Assembly: GCA_037013685.1 (NCBI GenBank)
Contig: CM072884.1
Span: 113,760,730-113,824,729 of the forward strand
Direction of reading: 5' to 3'
Origin: Acridotheres tristis
Taxonomy: Eukaryota > Chordata > Aves > Passeriformes > Sturnidae
Length of the DNA stretch: 64,000 nt
Within the stretch, counting starts at the first letter, position 1; each line of letters opens with the position of its first letter. Below the pieces are notes generated by a model that saw only the letters and a program-made list of their open reading frames with translations, made no database searches and was not told the origin of the DNA. Positions 57,021-64,000 of this stretch are shown in pieces. Both the position numbers and the translations under genes were made by a program.

Positions 57021-58363
57021 TTACAACCATTGCCCCTTGTCCTGGCACTCTCTGCCCATATAACAAATCCCTCTCACTCCTTTTTATAAGCCCTGGAAGG
57101 GGCTCTAAGGTTTCCCTGGAATTGTCCCTTCTCCAGGCTGGACAATCCCAGTTCTCCCAGCCTGTTTCTAGAGCAGAGGGGCTCCAGCCTTGGGATCATG
57201 TTTGTGATCCCTGGTGATGCCATGGTGGAACAGTCTGATGTGCCCCTGGCATTTCTGGGTTTGGTTTGATTTTAATCCAACCAATGTGACTAAAACATCC
57301 CACCTGCTCTGTTCCTGTTTTCCAGAGTTTGAAGTATGTGAGAAGCTGCCAGAGGAATCACTCATATTTTAATTTCTGCTTCATCAGGTATGAAGATCTT
57401 GATGGTTTTTTAAATTGTTTTGATGTTGGAACCTTGAGTTGATCCAAAATCAGAATCAAAATCCGGTTTGGGCTGGAAAGGACCTTAAAGAACATTTCAT
57501 CCCAAGCCCTGCCATGAGCAGGGTCACCTTCCAGTTTGCTCAGAGTCCCATCCAGCCTGGCCTTGGTGAGTGACCCCCCCTTTTCTGGCTCAGAAATATC
57601 CCATTTAAATGCACCCAGATAATTCAGCAGCTCAGTGCTTTCTTTCCAAGGCCTCATGGCTGCAGTTGTTCAGCAATCCCAAAGGAATATCTCCAGCCCC
57701 ATTTTATGGGAATTGGCAGGGAGGGTGAGATGTGCAGCCAGGACACCTCCAGAGGGTTTGGATGCTGTGGATGTTCTGTGGATGTCCTGTGGTGCCTCGG
57801 GGCTGTCCTTGCTCTGCAGACAATGCCCTGAGAGCCTGGGCTGGGCTGTGGTTGCTGTGGAGGGCTGGAGCTGCAATCCAGGGCTGGGATTCCATTCCCT
57901 GCTCCACCACAGGCCTCCCACGTGCCTGGGGCCCGGCTGTGGGGCTGTGTTGCACAAGGCAGAGCTGGGCAGAGATGCTGGGGCTGGATTTGGGGCTGAT
58001 GCCAAACTCTGGGATGTGGTGCACCCCTCCCTGAGGGACACGACCCTCTGGAACGAGCTGTGACCTCTGTGCCTGCCCTGCACACTGAGGATCCCAGAGG
58101 ATTTGGGGTTCACAGGGAATTGCTGGCACAGCCCTGAGGTGGGATCTGGACAGACCTTCTCCTCTTTCCCATCTGCAGGAATCTGATCAGCTTCACCAGA
58201 CAGAATTCCCTGGGACAAGGCTGCACACACAGCCCAGAATCCCAAAATCCCAGAATGGTTTGGGTTGGGAGGGACCTTAAAGCCCATCCAGAGCCACCCC
58301 TGCTTCTCCTCTCCAGAGTGAACTGATGCCTGGAGAGGCTGGCCTGGAACAGAGGCTGGACAG
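57021..58363. other. SMIM11 intron 1 sequence with CR1 remnants
   Basis: Minus-oriented CR1 pieces lie at about 57,060-57,190, 57,465-57,570 (GGGCTGGAAAGGACCTTAAA) and 58,240-58,330 (GAATGGTTTGGGTTGGGAGG). No exon is recognised between them. Confidence 0.6.
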
Positions 58364-58795
58364 AGTTAAAATATTAATAAAGCAGGGATTTATTAAAAAG
58401 CTTTCAAAGGATTCACTTTGGGCAGTACAAGAGCCTGGCTGTGGCTACACCCAGGATGGACCCTGAGTCAGGAATTCTCACACTTTGATCAGTTCTGGAT
58501 TTATAAAAGTGGATTCTCACACTTTTATAAGTTTTGGTCCATTTCCACCTTGGGGTTCATTGTCCAATTCCAGCTCCAGGTTCTGCAGTCCCATCCTCCC
58601 AATTCTCTCCTCAATTCTCTGCTCTTTGCTCTTTTTGGGGCTGGAGCTGCAGCTGTCCTTGGTTGTGGGGCTGGAAAAGGATTGTTCTGTGTGCCTGAGC
58701 TGGGAGGAGAACTTGGAACACTTTGTGTGGAGTTCAGAGTTAAACACTAATGCAGTGCAGAATCTGAAAAAAAAAACCATGAAAGCTAAAACTTA
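58364..58795 (-). mobile_element. possible ERV LTR (minus strand)
   Basis: Read on the minus strand, the right-to-left sequence ends in TTTTTAATAAATCCCTGCTT and TATTAATATTTTAACTC, a double polyadenylation motif typical of LTR 3' parts. An internal pair of similar blocks (GTGGATTCTCACACTTTTAT and GAATTCTCACACTTTGATCA) is present. Boundaries and class are uncertain. Confidence 0.45.
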
Positions 58796-58799
58796 AGGC

Positions 58800-60095
58800 A
58801 TCACCAGGGACAGGGACAGGGACACCTCCCACTGTCCCAGGCTGCTCCAAGCCCTGTCCAGCCTGGCCTAGGACACTTCCAGGGCTGGGACATCCACAGT
58901 GGGATGACTCTGCTCATGACCAGAGCAGCCACCTCCCTTTATTTGTTAAGGAATAAAACTCCAGAGGAGACCTGGCAGTGACCAGGTAGTGCCTGGCAGC
59001 TGCAATCCCGGGGAATCCATGTGAGCCTGGTGCCATTATATCCCAGCTTGTGGAGCATCTGGCAGGGAATATCTTGGCAGAGCCTGGTGCTCCTGTCCCT
59101 CCTCACGTGGCTGGAGAGCTCCTCGCAGGTGAGGGGAGGGAGCAGTGCCCTTGTGTGGGGCCCAGGCCCTGTGTTTGCCTGCATTTTCCTGGGCAATGAA
59201 CAATGCCTGCCTGTGGATGTGTTCCTGCCTCCTATCTGTGCCTTATCTCCTCGGGAAAGGCAAACACACAATTCCAGCTGATTATTTGCCTGTGGGCTTT
59301 TAAGATATCTCAACCTCGAAAAAGCAGCGTTGGAGCTTTTTGCTCTTGCACTGATGACCTCAGTGCTCATAAATGGGGTTTTTTTAAAACGTGAAGGGAA
59401 TCCTAGAATCCTGGAATGGTTTGGATTGGAAGGGGTTTCAAAGCCCATCCAGCCTCCATGAGCAGGGACACCTCCCACTGTCCCAATGTCCAGCCTGGCC
59501 TCGGGCACTGCCAGGGATCCAGGGGCAGCCACAGCTGCTCTGGGTAAAATCCTCCCCTTTTCCCACTTTCCCTCTTCCTGCTTTGTTCTCCCTGCCCTGT
59601 GCTGCAGCTTCACCTGGTTTTTTTCAGTCCTAAGGTTTCAACTGGGATCAGATGGGGGCTGGAAAAGCCAAGAGATGAGAGATGGGGAGAAGGGCTTGGC
59701 CACTGGAGCCTGGTGGGATGTGGGAATAGAGCCTGGAGGGAGCAGTGACATTCCCACTCAATTCCAACTGCACAGGACACTGAGGGGACAGAACATCACA
59801 GGTGTCAGCTCTGGGAAACATTTTGGGTTTACAAGAAACATGGAAAGAGATTTTGGACAAGGGCTGGAGGGACAGGACACAGGGAATGGCCTGAAGCTGC
59901 CAGAGGGCGGGGCTGGATGGGATTTTGGGCAGGAATTGTTGCCTGGGAGGGGCTGGGATGGAATTCCCAGAGCAGCTGTGGCTGCCCCTGGATCCCAAGG
60001 CCAGCTTGGACAGTGGGACAGTGGGAGGTGTCCCTGCCATGGCAAGGGATGATCTCCAAGGTCCTTCCAACCCAGACCATGCCATGATTCCATGA
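58800..60095. other. SMIM11 intron 1 sequence with three CR1 fragments
   Basis: CR1 tails lie at about 58,805-58,900 (minus), 59,400-59,545 (minus, GAATGGTTTGGATTGGAAGG) and 59,850-60,095 (plus, ending AAGGTCCTTCCAACCCAGAC). The last has one 22-bp-type unit at the array position. No exon is recognised. Confidence 0.65.
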
Positions 60096-61140
60096 AGTGA
60101 AAATACATTTTTTTGGAGGTGTGACAACACTGATTCAGTTCATGAGCACCCTGCCATTTTCTCAGCAGAATAAGGATCTGCACAACCAGCACCAGCACAG
60201 AAATGGTGACACAATCAGCACCAGCACAGAAATGGTGACTGATGAGCAGGAATTTGGTGCTGGCTGCCACTCCAGGACTTTGGTACAATTGGATCTTGGT
60301 CACAGAGATCTCTGGAGGAGTGGGAATGTTTCCAGAGGAGTCCCAGCAGGGTGAGAGGGAAGAGGAGAGGCAAGGATGCTCTGGCTGGAGAAATGAGAAC
60401 ATTTCCCCAGGAACTGAGCAGGACAGGAGCTGCCACAACATTGAATTTCTGCAGGAAGCTCAGCAGCAGCTCCCTGGCGTGGTGCTCATTTATTCAGCCC
60501 AGCTTTTCACAGTGCTGGAGTGTTCCCTCCTGCTTTTCCACTCTTGTTCCACGGGCAGGAAAGGCCTCCAGGGGTTAATTTGGGTTCCAGCAGCTGAAGA
60601 GGTGGAGCAGAGAGCCCAGGGCAGTGCTGTGTGTGCTGCAGCCTCCTGCAGGCTTTTCCTGCCAGGAATTGAGCTCTGGAATGGTTGGTGAGCACTCAGG
60701 GCTCCAGGGAGTGCTGGCTTTGCTAACTTCTACATTTATAAACAGTTAGGATGGAGAATTACATTAATCAATCACAGAGGATTGATCAATTAGAGGATTA
60801 ATTAGATGTTCAAGGCTCCAAACAGAGCAGGGGGGCATAGAAAACCTCAAAGAACCCCCCAAGGGAGTTCCTGTGGGGTCCCTCAGGTCCCAGCACAGGC
60901 AGGCAGGGGGAGCACACACAGCTCCAGCTTCCAAAGGCAGCTCTGTTTTCCATGTTTTCCATGGAGCAGCTGGCAGGATGTGGAATTCCAGCCCCAGCAC
61001 CTGCTCTGGGGCTGTCAAAGCCTGTCCTGCTCCTGTCACTCAGCCCCAAAAGGCCCTGGAGGTCACTGGGGATTGCTGGGGATGAGCCCCTCAGAGGGCC
61101 AGGGTGGGCTAATTAGCAGCTTGCCTAATTCTCTTTGAAT
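60096..61140. other. SMIM11 intron 1 spacer
   Basis: No exon or mobile element is recognised. A 27-bp phrase containing CAGCACAGAAATGGTGAC occurs twice near 60,187-60,240. Confidence 0.5.
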
Positions 61141-61378
61141 TTCTATTTCTCCAAGAGTTCATTCTGCTTTATTTTTCATTTCTCCAAGAGTTCATTCTGC
61201 TTTATTTTCCATTTCTCCAAGAGTTCATTCTTCTTTATTTTTTATTTCTCCAAGAGCTCATTCTGCTTTATTTTTCTCTTTATCCAAGAGTTCATTCTTC
61301 TTTATTTTCGAGTTCTTTATGCTTTATTTTTCTCTTTCTCCAAGACTTCATTCTGCTTTATTTTCCATTTCTCCAAGA
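61141..61378. repeat. 32-33-bp minisatellite next to the SMIM11 exon 2 acceptor
   Basis: About seven units built on TTTCTCCAAGAGTTCATTCT and GCTTTATTTTTCA are present. The last unit ends 27 bases before the AG at 61,405, so the array lies across the usual branch-point window of this intron. Confidence 0.88.
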
Positions 61379-61405
61379 TGTTCCTGCCCTGGCCTGTGTC
61401 TCCAG

Positions 61406-61466
61406 GAGTGTGACCCCCCAGTCCTGGGGCACCCCCCAGCTGAAGATGGTGGCCTTTAACTGGAAG
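61406..61466 (+). CDS. SMIM11: SMIM11 exon 2
   Basis: The exon is bounded by an acceptor (CCTGTGTCTCCAG, AG at 61,404-61,405) and a donor (AAG|GTGAGG at 61,467). It contains ATG 61,446 followed by Val-Ala-Phe-Asn-Trp-Lys. The Asn-Trp-Lys triplet matches the human start Met-Asn-Trp-Lys, and the donor is in phase 0 with exon 3. ATG 61,446 has a good context (A at -3, G at +4) and would give a 62-residue protein. The bases 61,406-61,445 are also open in the frame entered from exon 1, giving 80 residues. Confidence is high for the exon and lower for which start is used. Confidence 0.82.
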
Positions 61467-61844
61467 GTGAGGCTGGTGCTCATTCCCAAAGCAGGGATTG
61501 CTGCTCTTTCCATGTGGGATGTGCTGGGTGGGTTCTGATGATTCCTTTTTTAACCCCCACACTCTCAGGGACAGGGGATTTGTTGTTGTCTTTCCTTGCC
61601 AGATGTGCTTGCCCCAGGATTTGCTGTTGGGGCCTCACAAGTTAAAGCTGAGCTCACCAGAGCTCTGCTCATCCCTGCTCCTCCTGCTTTTCCCCTTTCC
61701 AGATTTTTCTCTGGCTGCTTTTCCCCTCAGCTGCTTTTCTTACTGGACGGGAATTTCTCCACTGTAGTTTTGGGGTCATGAAATCTCTGCAGGGTTTTGT
61801 GACAGGACCACAGGAGCAGGAACGTCCTGCATGGCAGCCATGGA
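61467..61844 (+). other. SMIM11 intron 2, 5' part
   Basis: This is spacer between the exon 2 donor and the next CR1 copy. I see no further exon in it. Confidence 0.5.
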
Positions 61845-62545
61845 GGCAGCAGGATGAGCAGAGGGATGGAGCAGCTCTGCTGGGAGGAAAGGCTGGCACA
61901 GCTGGGATTGTTCAGCCTGGAGAGGAGAAGCTTTGGGCTGAGCTCAGGGTGGCCTTGCAGGGCCTGAAGGAGCTGCAGGAACCATGGAGAGAGACAATTG
62001 CCAAGGGATGGAGGGACAGCACCCAGGGGATGGAGGGACAGCACCCAGGGGATGGAGGGACAGCACCCAGGGGATGGAGGGACAGCACCCAGGGGATGGA
62101 GGGACAGCACCCAGGGAATGGAGGGACAGCACCCAGGGGATGGAGGGACAGCACCCAGGGAATGCAGGGACAGCACCCAGGGAATGCAGGGACAGCACCC
62201 AGGGGATGGAGGGACAGCACCCAGGGGATGGAGGGACAGCACCCAGGGGATGGAGGGACAGCACCCAGGGGATGGAGGGACAGCACCCAGGGGATGGAGG
62301 GACAGCACCCAGGGGATGGAGGGACAGGGCACCCAGGGAATGGAGGGACAGCACCCAGGGAATGGCTCCCAAGTAGGATTTGATGGGATTTTGGGAATTA
62401 GGAATTGTTCCCTGGGATGGAATTCCCAGATTTGCTGTGGCTGCCCCTGGATCCCTGGAATGTTCAGTTCCAGGTTGGACATTGGGACAGTGGGAGGTGT
62501 CCCTGCCTGTGGAATTGGATGAGCTTTGAATTCCCTTCCATCCCA
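61845..62545 (+). mobile_element. CR1 LINE 3' fragment with 22-bp array, in SMIM11 intron 2
   Basis: The sense copy starts GGCAGCAGGATGAGCAGAGG and ends GAATTCCCTTCCATCCCAAA. It has the same structure as the copies at 6.1 and 51.5 kb. Confidence 0.88.
61998..62366. repeat. 22-bp minisatellite inside CR1 (about 17 copies)
   Basis: The units are based on GGGACAGCACCCAGGGGATG, with two adjacent AATGCA variants near 62,160-62,188 and one unit with an inserted GG (GGGACAGGGCACCC) near 62,325. Confidence 0.95.
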
Positions 62546-63465
62546 AAGCATTCCTTGACTCTGTAATTAACAATTTGAACACATTAAATCCAACTTTCCC
62601 CCTCAGCTGGTGCAGAGCTGTGGATTCAGAGCTGTTGCTGCTGTGATTGTGGGGAGATTGCCAGAGCCTGGTGGTGTTTCTCCAAACTCCTGCTGCTCTG
62701 TGGACACAAGGCTTGGCCTAAATTCAGTGCTTTGATGTGTCCTGACAGCTTTGGGAGATCCTGAGGGAGCAGGATGAATTCCAAATCCCCAGAACTATGG
62801 AATATCCTGATGGGAAGGGACCCCCAGGGATCCCCCAGTCCCACCCCTGCCCTGCACAGACCCCCCAACAATCCCAGCCCTGGGGAGCTCTGCTCAGTGC
62901 CCAGCACCCATTCCCATTGGATTTTCCTCTCCAAGTTCATGTTTTTCATAGCATTGAAACACTCTGTGCAATTCCAGGCATTCAGAAGTGGTACAACAAT
63001 CCTTGGAAGCTGTGGGTTTTTTTTTACTTTTCTCCCAGTTTAAAAGCATTTATCTACACCTTCTATATCTGAGCAGGTTCATGGCAAAGTTACTATGAAT
63101 TAAAATTTCCTGCAGTGTTTCTGGGGATCCCATCTGAGAGCTGATCCCCAGGGATCCATCACTTGTCAGAATCCTTCAGCAGCATTTCCACTTTCACAAT
63201 CTCCCTAAAATACTCAGTTCTTCCTTTGTTTCAGCTCCAAATATTGCTGGAAAATGAGCAGAAGGAGTCCAGGACTTGAGGGGAAGGGGATTTTTCTTTG
63301 GCCTTGTTGCTCTGCTTGGTTTCATTTCCCACAGAAATACAAACCATGGAGAGAGAGAGAGAGGAGTGTTCCTATTGGAATAGAAGGTGCAGAACATCCC
63401 TATAAATTCATTTTTAATTGTCCAAGTGTTCCAGATGTGCCTAAATGGATTCTTTGGCATTCCAG
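62546..63465 (+). other. SMIM11 intron 2, 3' part
   Basis: A minus-oriented CR1 remnant lies at about 62,795-62,920 (GAATATCCTGATGGGAAGGG). The intron ends at the acceptor TTCTTTGGCATTCCAG, with AG at 63,464-63,465. Confidence 0.65.
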
Positions 63466-63633
63466 GCTCTGGAAAACTTCCCACTGCTGATGTACATTTT
63501 GGCAGCTAAAACATTGATCCTTTGCTTGGCCTTTGCTGGAGTCAAAATGTACCAGAGCAAGAAAATTGAGGAGAAACTGAAGAGGGAACGTGAGGAGAAG
63601 CTGAAAGCAGAAGCAGAGAAAAAGGATGAGTGA
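63466..63633 (+). CDS. SMIM11: SMIM11 exon 3 with stop codon
   Basis: SMIM11 is a small single-pass integral membrane protein; its function is not established. The exon encodes 55 residues beginning ALENFPLL, then a hydrophobic span (about LLMYILAAKTLILCLAFAGV) and a Lys/Glu-rich, helix-prone tail ending KAEAEKKDE. Human SMIM11 has the corresponding VLEHVPLLLYILAAKT start and a KKDN end, so identity is firm. Translation enters in phase 0 from exon 2. The reading frame also runs upstream into the intron (MDSLAFQ from 63,445), which I reject because a clean acceptor lies between. After the TGA a possible donor, CTCAG|GTATGG at 63,646, suggests the 3' UTR is split by another intron. Confidence 0.93.
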   Translation, partial: ALENFPLLMYILAAKTLILCLAFAGVKMYQSKKIEEKLKREREEKLKAEAEKKDE

Positions 63634-64000
63634 AGAATCCCTCAGGTATGGAATTGATCCCAATTCCTGAGCTTTGAGTGGGATTGATTGGGAATGTGCA
63701 CTCTAGGCCTGAGCTTGTGGAATATTTGGGATGTTTCAGGGGATTTGCTCACTCATTCTTTGTGGAAGGATATTTTAGCACAATATTCCCTGTGTGGTTT
63801 TTCTCTCCGTGGATTTTTGATGCCTGATGCAAAAAGAGGGGGGATAAATTAGGAATAAGTGCAGGGCAGCAGCCAGGCAGGATGCTACAATCAGAACTCT
63901 GGGCCTTAAGTCACAAAATAAAAGAAAGAAAAGAACCAGCCTTTCCAGATGAGTGAAATTATTGCCAGCTTGGGGGTGGATTAGTTGGAAAGGGCAAATT
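63634..64000 (+). other. SMIM11 3' UTR and/or following intron
   Basis: This begins with 12 bases of likely 3' UTR up to a candidate donor at 63,646. AATAAA occurs at about 63,918 (CACAAAATAAAAGAAAG) and could end an unspliced transcript form. No other gene is seen before the window ends. Confidence 0.45.

Overview
The window looks like nuclear DNA from a bird, most likely a songbird. Two vertebrate genes can be recognised, KCNE2 and SMIM11. They are adjacent and in the same orientation, as on human chromosome 21q22. The rest is avian in character: dozens of 5'-truncated CR1 LINE fragments on both strands, several retroviral LTRs of types I associate with passerines, and many minisatellites. 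I see no prokaryotic features, no CRISPR array, and no tRNA or rRNA gene that I can support.

Layout. Positions 1-52,434 hold no exon I can identify. They contain CR1 fragments, LTRs, tandem arrays and unremarkable spacer. Non-coding 5' exons of KCNE2 could be hidden here. The complete KCNE2 coding sequence lies in one exon at 52,452-52,829 (125 codons). About 1.8 kb downstream is the only clear CpG island (about 54,450-54,760), which holds SMIM11 exon 1. SMIM11 continues through a 6.8 kb intron full of repeats to exon 2 (61,406-61,466) and then exon 3 with the stop codon (63,466-63,633).

Repeat architecture is the most notable property. By my hand-set boundaries, about 9 kb of the 64 kb is tandem array. 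At least three array types are amplified sub-segments of CR1 itself. A 22-bp unit recurs at the same internal position of CR1 copies at 1.2, 6.3, 51.6, 54.1 and 62.0 kb. A 21-bp array sits at 19.9-20.5 kb and a 32-bp array at 24.6-25.3 kb. One LTR of a related pair (32.2-33.7 kb versus 38.7-39.2 kb) carries about 13 copies of a unit present once in the other.

There are also local duplications: a 525-bp direct repeat (2.5 and 5.0 kb), an inverted duplication of about 1 kb (10.4-11.4 and 17.2-18.3 kb), a direct duplication of about 650 bp (37.2 and 56.4 kb) and a palindrome with 370-bp arms (42.97-44.10 kb). A miniature retroviral element with a proline-tRNA-type primer binding site lies at 14,979-15,826.

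Functionally, KCNE2 encodes a beta subunit of voltage-gated potassium channels. SMIM11 encodes a small single-pass membrane protein of unknown role. The most gene-relevant oddity is that SMIM11 exon 1 carries a strong-context ATG that splices in frame to exon 2, giving a predicted 80-residue product instead of 62.
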